Shown in pieces: positions 1 to 10,889 of a stretch of DNA of 64,000 bases. The notes below the pieces were generated by a model that saw nothing but the letters and a program-made list of their open reading frames with translations, did not search any database and was not told where the DNA came from. Every line of letters begins with the position of its first letter. The first letter of the stretch is position 1. A program made the position numbers and the translations under genes. The DNA is taken from contig JAJHZJ010000578.1 in assembly GCA_023548195.1 (NCBI GenBank), positions 212,867-276,866 of the forward strand, written 5' to 3'. Source of the stretch: Bettongia penicillata ogilbyi. Its lineage: Eukaryota > Chordata > Mammalia > Diprotodontia > Potoroidae.

Positions 1-458
1 AGATTTTCACACCAAATTGAGTGTGTATGTTATTCCCTGCTTAAGCCAAGTGTGATGAAAATAAGTTGCACTTTTTCCTTCTCACCTCTCCTATTTTCCC
101 CTACATTGAAAAAGCTTTTTCTTGCCTCTTTTATAACAGGTAATTTGCCCTGTTCCATTTCTCCCTTTCTGCTCCCAATAAAGTCCTCTCTCACTCCTTA
201 ATTTTATTTTTTTTTAGATATCATCCCTTCTTATTCAACTCACCCCATGCCCTCCAGCCATTCAAATACTGACAAAAGTTTCAAGAGCTACAAATATTAT
301 CTTTCCATGTAGGAATGTAAACAGTTCAACTGTAGTAAGTCCCTTATGATTTGTCTTTCCTGTTTACCTTTTCATGCTTCTTTGACTCTTATGTTTGAAA
401 TTCTAATTTTCTATTCAGCTCTTATCTTTTCATCAAGAATGCCTGAAAGTCCTCTATT

Positions 459-764
459 TCATTGAATGACCAGTTTTTTCCCCTGAAGTATTATATTCAG
501 TTTTGCTGAGTAGTTGATACTTGGTTTTAATCCTAGTTCCTTTGACTTCTGGAATATCATATTTTGAGTCCTTTGATCCCTTAATGTAGAAGTTGCTAGA
601 TCTTGTGTTATCCTGATTGTGTTACCACAATATTCAAATTGTTTCTTTCTGACTGCTTGCAATATTTTCTCCTTGACCTGGGAACTCTGGAATTTGGCTA
701 ACACATTCCTATAATTTTTTTCTTCTTGGATCTCTTTCAGGAGATGATTTGTAGATTCTTTCAA
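459..764 (-). pseudogene. L1 ORF1p C-terminal domain remnant
   Basis: The 101-residue open frame matches the end of mammalian L1 ORF1p, the RNA-binding trimer protein of the L1 particle. Visible landmarks are VKEKILQAVRKK, TIRITQDLATSTL and the near-terminal NYSAKLNIILQGKK, equivalent to the PAKLSF..G block of other mammals. This is the C-terminal domain after the RRM. It belongs to the antisense L1 and is separated from the N-terminal part by degraded sequence and a nested insertion, so no full protein can be made. Confidence 0.85.
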
Positions 765-810
765 TATTTATTTTACCCTTTGGTTCTAGAATATCAGGGC
801 AGTATTCCTT

Positions 811-1543
811 GATAATTTCATGAAAGAGGGGGAGGAGCCAAGATGGGGGAGTAGAAAAACACACATATACTAGCTCCTAACACCCAGCCCATAAAATATC
901 TGTAGAAAAAAGAACTCCCAACAAATTCTGGAGCAGCAGAAGCCACAGAACAACGGAATGGAGGAAATTTCTGTTCCAGAGACACCTGAAAAACCGGCAC
1001 CAAAGGTCCATTGCACACCAGACCCAGAGCAGAGCCCAGCCCTGCCTTGGCCATGTGGCCCTGAGAGGAGCAGATCTGAGCAGGCTTCAGGGAGGGAATC
1101 TCCAGCTGCTGCAAAGGTCCCTCCACCCACAGGTGCAGAAGTGAGTGAGAGAGCCCTTTTGGCTGGCTGAGAGGGGAACAGGGTGTCTCCATAACTCAAG
1201 GCCCCTCGGGAGGTAGTAGCATGGGCAGCAGCAGACAGGACCTCCCAAAGCTGACAGGAGTTCAGATCCATTGTTGAAGGTCTCCACATAAACCCCCTGA
1301 GGGAACTGAGTCCTGTGAGGTGGTCCTGCCCCCACCTGAGAAACTGAACTTAATCTCACACTGAATAGTAGCCCTGCCCACACCTGAGCACCTGAATTTA
1401 ATCTTACACTGAATAGCAGCCCCACCCCTGCTCAAAGCCCTGAGGCTGGGAAGCAGCATTTGAATCTCAGACCCCAAGCACTAGCTGGCCAGATCTGGAG
1501 GCAAGGTGGGTGTGGAAAGGAATCTCAGATAATTTCATGAAAG
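811..1543 (+). mobile_element. L1 5'UTR-only insertion with 16-bp TSD
   Basis: The inserted segment 827-1527 begins GGAGGAGCCAAGATGGGGG, the L1 5' end, and resembles the 5'UTRs of the L1s at 2920 (reverse strand) and 30901. It stops after about 700 bp, before any ORF1 sequence and with no poly(A). Exact 16-bp copies of GATAATTTCATGAAAG flank it at 811-826 and 1528-1543. The host sequence is the ORF1 of the older antisense L1, which resumes directly after the second copy. L1 insertions normally keep the 3' end, so this 3'-truncated form is unusual. Confidence 0.85.
1323..1440 (+). repeat. 48-bp tandem repeat inside L1 5'UTR
   Basis: Two 48-bp units lie end to end (1323-1370 and 1371-1418). 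Each runs from a CCTGCCC(C)ACCTGAG block to ACACTGAATAGYA, with about seven differences. A partial third unit starts at 1419 (GCCCCACCCCTG). L1 5'UTRs in other mammals can be monomeric arrays carrying promoter activity; whether this is one is inference. Confidence 0.75.
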
Positions 1544-1935
1544 ATAATGTCTAGGCTGTTCATTTGATCATGGCTTTCAGGTAGTCCCATGATTTTTAAA
1601 TTATGTCTCCTGGATCAATTTTCCAGGTCAGTAGTTTTTCCAATGATTTCCAATGTTTTTCCAATCTTCTATTTTTTCATTCTTTTGGTTTTATTTTGTG
1701 ATTTCTAGGTTTCTCATAAAGTCATTAGCTTCCATCTGCTCTATTCTAATTTAAAAAAAAAAACTACTCTATTCAGTGAGCTTTTGAACCTCCTTTTGCA
1801 TTTGGCTAATTCTGCTTTTTAAAGCATTCTTCTCCTAATTGGCTTTTTGGACCTCTTTTTCCTTTTGAGTTAGTCTATTCTTAAAGGTATTATTTTCTTC
1901 AGCATTTTTTTGGTCTCCTTCAGCAATCTGTTGAC

Positions 1936-2133
1936 TCATTTTTCTTGATTTTCTTGCATTGCTTTCATTTCTCTTCCCAATTTTTCCTCCACCTCTCTTA
2001 CTTGATTTTCAACATCTTTTTTGAGCTCCTCCATGGCTTGAGACCATTGCATATTTATTTTGGAGGTTTTGGATGCAGAAGCCTTGACTTTTATATTTTC
2101 CTGTGATGGTGTGCATTGTTCTTCCTCATACAA
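1936..2133 (-). pseudogene. L1 ORF1p N-terminal/coiled-coil remnant
   Basis: The frame reads as the start of L1 ORF1p. An acidic N-terminus (MYEEEQCTPSQENIKVK) is followed by WSQAMEELKKDVENQVREVEEKLG, a heptad-like coiled coil typical of the trimerisation region. The same block (WSQAMEDLKKD..) recurs in the L1 at 30901-33815, which confirms the family. It is broken downstream. Confidence 0.8.
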
Positions 2134-2922
2134 GAGGATGGAAGAAAATCCTGTTCACCAAGAAAGTAACCTTCTATAGTCTTAATTTTTTTCCCTTTTT
2201 TGGGTATTTTCCCACCCTGTTACTTAACTTTTGAGTCTTTTGTCAAGAGGAGGCTATACTCTAGGTACCTGTAAGTTCTCGGTTCCTCTAAAGTGGCACA
2301 ATCAAGGGAAAGGAATTTACTCCTCTCTTGGCCTACACTCTGGTCTGGGAGCAAACCCAAGCCTTTCTGCCCAGGATCTGCAAGTAGAATTCCCTGTCCA
2401 GAACCTCCACCAGCTCCACCATCCAGGGCTTCTCCTCACCCCAGAACTGCCACTCAATGCTGAGATCCAGATCAGCAGCTCAATTCCCCCAAGGTCTTTA
2501 AAACTGGATGGTACCCATGCAGTGGTTGCTGCCACCTGGGGACCTGGGGCCAGACTGTGTTCTCTTTTCACCAAGGTGAAAGAGCTTTCTCGCTAACTTT
2601 TAAAGCTACCTTTGACATTTGTGGAGTGAGAAATCCGAGTGTTTCTGCCCCCAGAAGGCTGCTCTGGTCCTGTCCGTGCCATGCCTCCTGGCCAAGCCTG
2701 GGTTGCACTCTGTCCTGAGACCAGTGCGAGAGACCTTTCTTGTCGGCCTTCCAAGCTGTCTGGGGCTGGAAATCTATTTCATTCTGTCGTTTTGTTGCTT
2801 CTGCTGCTCTAGAATTTGTTTAGAGTTATTTTTACAGGTATTTTATGGGCTGTGGGGAGGTGAGGGGAGAGAGCTTCTATAGGTCTGTCCTTATACTCTG
2901 CCATCTTGGCTTCACCCTCCTG

Positions 2923-4169
2923 TATTTCCATTTTTACAGTTTCTAATCAGGTTATTTGGACATTTTGTAGGCTTGGTTGGATTTCTAAAGTGTTTAATTT
3001 TGCTTTCTATTTCTCTCTGTGTCTGTCTCTAATTTTCATTCATCCCTCTCTTTCATTGCACCCCTAACAAGCACTCAACCAAAAAGGAAACCACTAACCT
3101 GTAGGGGACTTTCAGAGTCGACCATATTTAGTGATGCCACATGTCACATACCCTCTCAGAGTCTGGGTTAGGAGTCCACAGGTTTCAAACTCAAAATTTC
3201 AGCTGCAGATCAAAAACTTCTAACTCTGGTAGCTCTTGAACATAACAAATATTACTTTAAAAATTTCTGGAAGCTTAGGCCTTCAAGAAATTTAATTCAT
3301 TCCAAGTTTTAGTAGTATTTAAGAAAGGTAGCAAGAAGAAATCAAAATGGAGTCTTTAAAAAAATCCCTTTATGTAGGTCCTTTCTGTACTCCACCCCAA
3401 GGAACCACAAAGGGAGAGGGGGGGTTAAAGGGAGGGAAAAAGTACTTCATAATTGTTGGTTATTTTATGCTGCATTACTTTTTTCCTCTGTCTTTTTAAA
3501 ATATTTGTTACAAAGGTTGACTTACTGATTAGAGGAGGGATATATTAAGAATGAATTTGATACAAAAACAAAAGTAATAAAAATTCCATCATTTTTAAGT
3601 GAATAGAAACCAACACATATGCTCTAGCAATAAAACCTGCCCTCCCCTCCTCATGTGATCATCTTGGTGGGAGGGAAGTAAAGAGAATGTGGATGCCACA
3701 GTGGTTAAGGATGATCCAATGCTTTTTGTTCCCTCATAAACTGGGGAGCAGAATTAAAGTTACTGAAAGAACCACAGTGCTTTTCTCCTTCACTGTTACA
3801 AATACCACTACTCCTCCCCACCCCTATTATTCTGCCCCCTACCCCAGCCTGTCTATGAAACACATAGGCACATCACATTTTCATTCCTCTCCAGGAAGCA
3901 TTCCTGACCCTCAGGATTTTCTTCCCCCATATAAGCCACAGAAAGCTTCTCACAAAAGAAATTCATTCCATCCCTGAACTTCTGACATTGGTAGTACCAT
4001 CTGCCCCTGTGATCTCTTCATCTGATTAGCTGGCTCCTCCCAGAATCCCAGTGTTAAGGAGACCCAAACCTTTGGTGTCTTCATTCCTCTCTAGGCTGTA
4101 CTCCTAGCTCTCTAGACTTTCTATACTGCCCCATAGTACCTTTCCCATTCCCCTTCTTTCCCCTCCCAC
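2923..4169. other. Unassigned AT-rich DNA
   Basis: No gene or confident repeat seen. The sequence includes short pyrimidine runs near 3000-3060 and a C-rich stretch at 3790-3850. The open frames here are short and unconvincing. The last 300 bases may be degraded L2. Confidence 0.4.
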
Positions 4170-4535
4170 AACCTGCCTTTTATATGTTATCTTTCCCTAT
4201 TAGAATTTAAGGTCCTTATAGAATGTGAGAGTAGTGATGGGTTTTGGTATTTTTTTAGGAGAGGGATTTGCTTGCATTTTTATTCCTAGCGCTTACCACA
4301 GCCTGGCACATTGTAAGCATGAAGCCATCTCCTTGAGCCTTTTCCTAGTCCTGCTAACTGCTAGTAACATGACCAGTAAAAGTTACTTCTATTCTGATTT
4401 TATTTTGTATGTTCTAATTTACATAAGTTATCTCTCGCATTAGGATATATGCTCCTTCAGGACATCTTTTGCTTTTACGTTGTCTTCCTAACTTAGCTCA
4501 GAGCCTGACAATTGATTAATAATTGTTAACAAAAT
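4170..4535 (+). repeat. Two L2 LINE 3' ends in tandem
   Basis: 4170-4325 matches the L2 3' end logic: TTATCTTTCCCTATTAGAATTTAAGGTCCTT.. then CCTAGCGCTTACCACAGCCTGGCACATTGTAAG. A second, more decayed copy (4395-4535) repeats the order of a TCTCGCATTAGGATATATGCTCC block followed by a GAGCCTGACAATTGATTAATAA end. Both are old, diverged and non-coding. Confidence 0.65.
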
Positions 4536-4704
4536 CTGAAACTAAAAGGCCATTAGAATGGGACTCTATCCTTATTGGTGGAAATCAATGCCCTGTGTCT
4601 CCCTGAGGAGCAGAGTAGAGGGGGAAAGACGCAGTGAAATGATTTCCACCAATGAGAAGAGACTTCCATGCCAATGAGCTTTTCATTACAAATGTAGGTT
4701 TGAT

Positions 4705-4985
4705 TTCCACAGAAAGAAGAACTGGTGGAATCTTAATGCAGATTAAAGATGCCTTTTCTTTATTTTTTTTGTGTTGTTTTTTGGTTTGTGTTTTCTTTCA
4801 CAGCATGACTTACATCAAAATGTGTTTTGCATGACTATACAAATATAAGCTATGTCAAACTGATTGCCTTCTCAATGAGGGTGGGAGGGGAAGGAGGGAG
4901 AGAATTTGGAACTCAAAATTTGAAGAAAGAATGTTAAAATTGTTTTTAAATGTAATTGGGGGAAAATAAAATATTTTTTATAAAA
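4705..4985 (+). mobile_element. L1 3'UTR fragment (5'-truncated L1)
   Basis: Typical 3' end of the local L1 family: a T-rich stretch, then a TTTGCATGACTATACA block, CTTCTCAATGAGGGTGGGAGG, GAGAGAATTTGGAACTCAAAA and a final GGGGGAAAATAAAATA before A-rich DNA. The same order is seen at 17450-17710, 29880-30113 and 54360-54560. Confidence 0.8.
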
Positions 4986-5950
4986 ACGATGTAGACTTGT
5001 CTAAAAATAATTCCCTCTGAAGTGTAACTAACTGAAAACCTCATTCCTCAACCTTTCCTGAGATGTTGCCTTCAATTTCTAATTAATGGGAAAGAATTTC
5101 TAGATAAAAAAATCTTGGACATTTAAGGTGATATATTTTTGGGTTTGGGGTATATTTTGGGGTAGAAATGGGCTTTTCTGAAGTCATATCACTAAACTTG
5201 CCCCTCTATATATAAGAGCAACCTTGAGAGACATATGAAAAGAAATTGCATTCTCTCAGCATTGCTACTTTCTTGTCCTTGCTCCCAATGCTTTTCTTCC
5301 AGCCCCTTCTCCCAAGCAGAAAAAAGAGGTAGTTACAAATCTCCTTCCCTTTCTCCCTACAGTTCAGTCTCCAAAGACTGAGGCTCAGGTTTTCCAATTG
5401 TTTTCCTCAATGAAGGGAAGCAAGACTGTTAGTCCTAAGCCAAGAATGAGCCAGGTTCCCATTATATAACCTCTCAACTCCCAGCACCTGAGAGTGAATG
5501 AACATGTAATTTAGGAGCTCCTGAAATAGTTGACCTATAAAATGCCACTCTTGCAGAGATGAAAATTCCTGGTTACAAGAGTTACAGGTCCAGGAGTTTT
5601 CAGGGGAGACTTAAAGAGGGAACTAGTGTTCAATTCCCACCAGATAGTCCAACAAAAGCTTGGTTTGGGGAATTTAAGTAGTAGTAACTGTAATAATTTA
5701 AATACTTACCATTTATGCCTATTTACAGCATAACCAATAACAACTTATGGACAACCTCTCCCCCATATAAGTTGTGTTATAAGTTTGATTATAATATAAA
5801 GTTCTGTTCAGATATATTATCTTCATTCTTTGTACTTTGTGGCTCATGGAGAATGTAGTTCTACTCACCAAAAGGGAGAGATAGACACACAGACAAATAA
5901 ATAGAAAGATAGAGACAGAGAGATGGAGGGAACTGACTGATATCCTCAAA
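4986..5950. other. Unassigned DNA
   Basis: No repeat or gene recognised. It contains a short GATAGA/ACAGA purine tract at 5877-5930. Open frames are short, without domain-like features. Confidence 0.4.
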
Positions 5951-5964
5951 GATCTTACTTATCA

Positions 5965-6332
5965 TGTTATTATTATTATTTTATTATTATTATTAATAGT
6001 TGTGAGGACCAAATGAGATCATTATTGTGCCTGGCATCTAGCAAATGCTATAATAAATGTTACTTGCTATTAATCATAATAATGTGGTTAATGTAATTCT
6101 CTGACATCTTAAGGTTTGCAAAGCACTTTACAAATATTATTTTATCCTCTAAACAACCCTGGGAGTTAGGTGTTATTACCATCCGCACTTTATGACTAAA
6201 GACACTGAGGTACATAGAGATTAAATGACTTGCCCACAGTCACACACCTAAGTAAGTGTCTGTGGCTAGATATGAATTCAGACTTTTAGACTCCTGCTGC
6301 AGTGCTCCATCCACCACATCACCTAGTTGCCA
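5965..6332 (-). repeat. MIR-type CORE-SINE, with TAT microsatellite and MIR 3' end
   Basis: A (TAT)n run at 5965-5995 precedes a sense MIR 3' piece (GTTGTGAGGACCAAATGAGATC..TGCCTGGCA) at 5999-6075. A longer antisense MIR-class element follows at 6108-6332: TTTGCAAAGCACTTTACAAATATTAT, CACTGAGG, GACTTGCCCACAGTCACACA, and an antisense tRNA-like head ending CACCTAGTTGCC. Confidence 0.8.
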
Positions 6333-6742
6333 CCTAAAGATATACATAAGGAATAAAGAATAGTCATATAAATTGCATGATATTAGAAGTTCCAAGATGA
6401 TAGAGAACAGCTTGCCAATTGAAGGACTTCTTGAACTTTTTCTACTTGCACCCTTTTTTTGCGTTTCAGGAGCATTTGTTGATGTTGCATGGCTTGAGAA
6501 CATGTACAGTACAAAGTCCACATTCTTTATGTTCAGAACTGAAGCTGCAGTGAAGTTGCATGATGCAGCACGGGCAAGAGCTGCCAGAAACACTTTAGAT
6601 TCATTTGATTTTTAAGTAATGTTTGGTTGTTGAACATTCAGAAACTTTTTACTGTTGCCAAATTTATTGAGATCCCATGTGGAGTTGCAAGCTGAAGTTT
6701 AAGAAGTACTGCCCTGGGTGATGTAGGCTAGTTAGATTTGTC
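6333..6742. other. Unassigned stretch, possible old hAT DNA
   Basis: Frames on both strands are open here (plus strand to 6615, minus strand 6240-6593) but match nothing I recognise. The right end (AAGTTTAAGAAGTACTGCCC) resembles a hAT terminal inverted repeat. No matching left end was found, so the class stays uncertain. Confidence 0.3.
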
Positions 6743-6938
6743 CAGGAGCGGGGAACCTGAGGCCTCAAGGTCACTGTTAGGTCCTTTGGTATGGCCTTTT
6801 GACTGAGTCCAACTTTTACAGAACAAAGCCTTTTGTTAAGGGGATTTGTTCTGTGAGGTTTGGATTCAGTCATAGGACTGCATTTGAGGATTGTAGAGGG
6901 CTACTTATGGCCTTGAGACCATAGGTTCCCCACTCCTG
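6743..6938. mobile_element. hAT-like foldback MITE, 196 bp
   Basis: The outer ends CAGGAGCGGGGAACCTGAGG and (reverse complement) CAGGAGTGGGGAACCTATGG are inverted repeats. The inner halves also pair: GACTGAGTCCAACTTTTACAGAACAAA against the reverse complement of the segment before 6900. The whole element is therefore nearly palindromic. Flanking 8-mers GATTTGTC and GACTAGCC agree at 5 of 8 bases, fitting an old hAT 8-bp TSD. There is no transposase, so it is non-autonomous. Confidence 0.75.
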
Positions 6939-7039
6939 GACTAGCCCTTTTCTCCTGAGAAAGGAAAGGGAACATACAGGAAGAAACCGCTAGAATGACT
7001 TGACTGGTGCTTACAGAAAACCGCTGACCCCAGAGGATT

Positions 7040-7310
7040 TCAATCCATTTTGTTTATCCTCACATTGACCTTGTCATGATTTTTGTCTCCAAAGGCACCT
7101 GAGGTCAATCTATTTATCTTAGATTGCTGCCTCTGTTTTTGTGGTTCTACTTCACTTTGCATCAGTTCATGTACCCTTTCCCATGTTTCTCTACATTTTT
7201 CATCGTCATTGTTTCTAATGGCACGATAATATTCCATTACAGTCATAGGTCATAATTTGTTTATCTATTTCCCAATGAACAGGCACCTATTTTGCTTCTA
7301 GTTCTTTCCT
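7040..7310 (-). mobile_element. L1 ORF2 3'-end fragment, antisense
   Basis: The reverse strand encodes VMEYYRAIRNND..ETWERVHELMQSEV, which matches the ORF2 C-terminal block (EYYxAIKxxE..W..L..xxLS) shared by mammalian L1s and seen here at 17190-17300. After SEVEPQKQRQQ the sequence departs from the other local L1 copies (SRTRKTL..), so either a different L1 subfamily or a junction lies near 7120. Confidence 0.7.
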
Positions 7311-7324
7311 ACAAAGAAAGAGTA

Positions 7325-7545
7325 TGGCATAGAGAGCTGACCTCCAAGCCAGGAAGACCCAGGTTCATGTCCTTCCATGACATATCCTGACTGGGTGACC
7401 TTAATGAAGTCCACTCCATTTCTCATGCTCTAGACATGATCCTAAGACATGAAGTTGGAGAAAAGATGCTTACCTACATTGGTGGAGAGAGTTCCTCACA
7501 TAGGAGTTCCCTATACCTAGGAAATCATAGGTCTAATCCTTTTCT
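7325..7545 (+). mobile_element. tRNA-derived SINE, second tail class
   Basis: A tRNA-like head (GAGAGCTGACCTCCAAGCCAGGAAGACCCAGGTTC, box B-like) is followed by CTGGGTGACC and a long tail with a CATTGGTGGAGAGAGTTCCTCACATAGGAGTTCCC block. The same tail class recurs at 26958-27145. It is non-coding and RNA polymerase III-type by origin. Confidence 0.7.
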
Positions 7546-9555
7546 TTGCTACTACAAAAAGTTCTAGAAATATTTTGGTGTATTTGGAATCTTTCTTTGT
7601 ATCTTTGGGGTATACGCCTAACAATGAGAGCTGTGGTTCAGTGAGTATGGACATTTTAATCAGTTTCTTTTCTCAGTTGCTGATAAGAACAACTGTACTA
7701 AGGCTTCTGCATTTTCAATATAATAAAAACTCAGATACTTCATAGCTTGGGACAGTCTGGTCAACAGTTTTGACTGACTCAATTTTTAGGGCTACAGTTA
7801 TGTATACAGCTTTATTTCCCCAGAACCTCACCTAGACTTTGATACCAAGGGATCAGTAAAATATACACCCATGTCCTTGAGCTTATGCTTTTTCAGTGTG
7901 TTCCTCTGGTATTTTGTATACTTGCAATAAGCCCTATTGTTAAATATATCAATCTTTCCACTCCTTAAAATCCAAAATCAGATTTCGACACTAGGGTAGA
8001 TTGGAAAGGACTTTTGTCATGGTTCCATCTTACTCTAGTCCTTGAAGAAGGGTAAGATTTCACTAAATGTTTCCTCTCTGTAGATTTATTAAGTAATTCT
8101 TTGGGGTGGGTTCAGTTACCGTTTCCTAGTTGTCATGTCAGAAAGAGAACTTAGACGTCACATCATCATCTTACCTCTTGTCCCACAGAGATCAAACATT
8201 CTATGTTTTTGTCTGACTCTTCTATGGTTTTGATCCCTGGGTTGTCCATTCTAATTTTCCATATTTTCCTGTCTAGTTTTGTTTAGGCTTTATATCCTAC
8301 TCAGGTCAACTCATCTAGGTTTAGAAAAAAAGAGGCACAAATTATGGGAGATTATAAGATTTGGAGTATGACCATTTCTATGGGGAGTTGAGTTGGGATT
8401 AAGATAGATGTCGGGGACTTGAGAAGGACACAAACTGAGAGGTCAGGGTGTCTGAGGGGACATAACAGATATGAAGCTGCAAGAAGGCCAGGAATCAGGT
8501 ACTGAACTCCTGGAGAAAAGAGAGTAATGATGAAAGTATGTAGAAATGCTTAGAAAACAGCACAGCACAAATGACTGGTCAAATAAAATACCTTGTTTAA
8601 GTTCAACAAGAATCATGAATAAAAAGCCAAATGGCAAATAATCTCAGTAAAAGGAGCATGTGATTTTGCTCTTTTCCTTAGCATCAAGCTTTCCCTAGTT
8701 TCAATCCTGCTTGTTATATCTGCACACCAGAACAGGAAAGTTTGAATCTCTAAGTGCCATTTGCTCTGATATTTTGAAGGCATGTATGGCTTGAAAGGCC
8801 TTTGAAGCTGTCGGCAAGAACATGCTCTCCCCTCCTACTTTACTGAGAAAAATCAAGGTCATCCAGCAGGAGCTTCTTGATCTTCCCTCCTCAATATTTC
8901 TGTCTCTACTGCCATCCTTTAATCCTTCTCTCCTGTCTCAGAGACTGAGCAGTCCCAAATTAACCTCTCCAACTGGGCTCTCTATCCGTTTTCCTTCTGC
9001 ATCCACTAGGATCCTGTCTTTTTGATTATCAGGGTGCTAGAGAAACTAGAAGGAAAAGACACTACAGGGTTTTCTTTTTCTCCCCCATCCCCAGTCTGTG
9101 TACCAACTAGGCATCAGAAAGCCCAATAGAGCAGATACTTCCCTAAACCTTTTGCCAGTTGCCCTTCCTCCCACACCCCAACTCTACCACTCTAAGAGGG
9201 AAGACAATAACCATTCCAATCCTACCCACAAGTTCACTGCATCCTTATCAGTGGCACTGGGAGCAGCCCAGGGGAGTGCTGATAAATGATGAATAACTCG
9301 TCCCCACAAAGAGATATAATGGAGGCACATGTTTTTAAATTTAATCTGCATTGGTCTTCCCATTACTTTCTTAAGTCAACAAAAAATAAATCAAGCTTGA
9401 TTGGGCACAGAAATCAACTATACCTATTTCAGCAAAATGAAGACCCACTTGGCCTTACCATCTCTCTTTCATTTGTACCCCCAAAACCTCTGGGCACTGT
9501 CCTGTGATCTTCCGGTATACCATTAGGATCCCTGGACCTTGGCACAGATTCTGAA
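7546..9555. other. Unassigned DNA
   Basis: About 2 kb with no repeat or exon I can support. There is no long open frame and no splice-site pattern that stands out. It may hold decayed LTR or DNA-transposon sequence. Confidence 0.4.
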
Positions 9556-9745
9556 GCTGAATCTTCCTACATGTGTGAAAATGTGAGCTCTTTGCAGATA
9601 GAGACTTTACTGCTTTTCTATTTGTATCCTGAGGACCTACAGCATTTGGTGCTTTGCAAGTGCTAAATAATGTTTTTTCATTTGTTCATTAATTCATCTA
9701 TTAATCCCTTCATCCATCCATCCATTTATTCACTCATTCACGAAT
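9556..9745 (+). repeat. L2 3' end followed by (CATC)n
   Basis: The L2 3' end order is GTGAGCTCTTTGCAGATAGAGAC, TTGTATCCTGAGGACCTACAG, AAGTGCTAAATAATG. Then come ATTCATC/CATCCATC tetranucleotide repeats to 9745, the place where L2 carries its terminal short tandem repeat. Confidence 0.7.
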
Positions 9746-9939
9746 TTTTCTCCAGAATCTTTAATCTCTTCTTTTCCACTAACTTCCCCCAAAAATGATT
9801 CCCCAATCCTAAGAAATATCACATGACCATGCCCCATAATATTTTAAGTGTGTGATTTCTTTTCTGCCTTTCACCATCAGAATTCTGAAACATGTGGCTG
9901 ATAACTGTTACCACCATTTCCATACTACCTGTTAACACA

Positions 9940-10420
9940 TCAGTCCTTTGCAATTTTACTCCCGTCCTCACAACTCTATGGAAACTGAACCTTCCAAATT
10001 TATCAAAGATGTTTTCAATAGTTATTGTTGCATTTCTCATCATCCTAGAGCTCTTTGGACAACTCTGACTCTTGAAAGTTTTAACTACTTTGTCCTCTGT
10101 GGCATTTTCTATAATTTCCTGTTTCTCTTTCTACTTTTTCTTCCTTTTGCTAGATCATCTTCCTCTTCTCTCCACATCATTAGTCTTCCCCAAAGTTCAG
10201 GCGCTAGCCCTCTGCTTTTCTTTTTGCATTCTTTTCCTAAGTGATTTCAGTCATTACTGTAGCTTCAGCTCTCACTTTCTTTGGATGATTCTCAAGCTGA
10301 AACCTCATCCCCAAACTCTGATGAGTTTCAGTCTCTTATCTCACTGCCTACTAGATTTGTTCATTTGGATGCCTTTTTGTTAAATTCAAACTCAACATGT
10401 ATACAGCAATATTCATAACT
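9940..10420 (+). repeat. L2 LINE internal sequence, sense
   Basis: Pyrimidine-rich L2 3' region landmarks run in order: ACTCTGACTCTTGAAAGTTTTAAC, CTTATCTCACTGCCTACTAGA, and TTAAATTCAAACTCAACATGT, equivalent to the L2 CTCAAACTCAACATGTCCAAAAC block. It is strongly diverged. Open frames here are frame shadows of low-complexity pyrimidine sequence. Confidence 0.65.
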
Positions 10421-10889
10421 CCCCACAAAAACAAACAAAAATAGCTCTTGCTGGATTTCCTATTTCTATTACTATTACTTTCTTGGATATTTTTCAGGAT
10501 AATATTATTATTTTCCATTCACCAGGCTTAATACTACCTAGCTCTAGCATCTGACTACGTTAAATTCCTGATAACAGGTGAACTACATCACGTGATTATT
10601 ATTCACTTACAGTGGTACATCTTAACTTCAGTATTTAAAGAGAGGAAGAAAGCAAAGGAGAAGAAGAGGAAGGAGACTACTCAGGGCCACCTCCAGTCCT
10701 CCTGTTGAGTGTTGTAACTGTGTTTGGGACCTTCTCTGGCCTGAGACAGGAGAGTCAGAGATGACTCTATCTGCACTTCTGATATGGAAACTGGTCTGAA
10801 ATATTCATCTCCTTCTCCTGACCTTCACCATCACCTTACAGGCATGTTTCAGAGTCGTAGGCATAAAACAGAGATATAGCTGACTTCTC
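10421..10889. other. Gap in L2, unassigned
   Basis: No gene seen. It contains a 45-base purine tract at 10633-10677. It sits between two L2 blocks in the same orientation and may be decayed L2. Confidence 0.35.

Larger units (their letters stand above)
1..2920 (-). mobile_element. L1 LINE, antisense, 5' half; runs off left edge
   Basis: An antisense L1 whose 5' end lies near 2920, where the reverse complement reads GAAGCCAAGATGGCAGAG, the usual start of these L1s. Going leftwards it has a 5'UTR of about 780 bp, an ORF1 N-terminal part, a degraded ORF1 middle and the ORF1 C-terminal domain. Pyrimidine-rich inter-ORF sequence then runs to the window edge. Frameshifts and stops break ORF1, so it is dead. 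It is interrupted by a younger insertion at 827-1527. The 3' half is outside the window. Confidence 0.85.

Noticed and set aside
818..1477. Several 70-139 codon frames on both strands
   Set aside because: All lie in the L1 5'UTR fragment, which is GC-rich and non-coding in L1.
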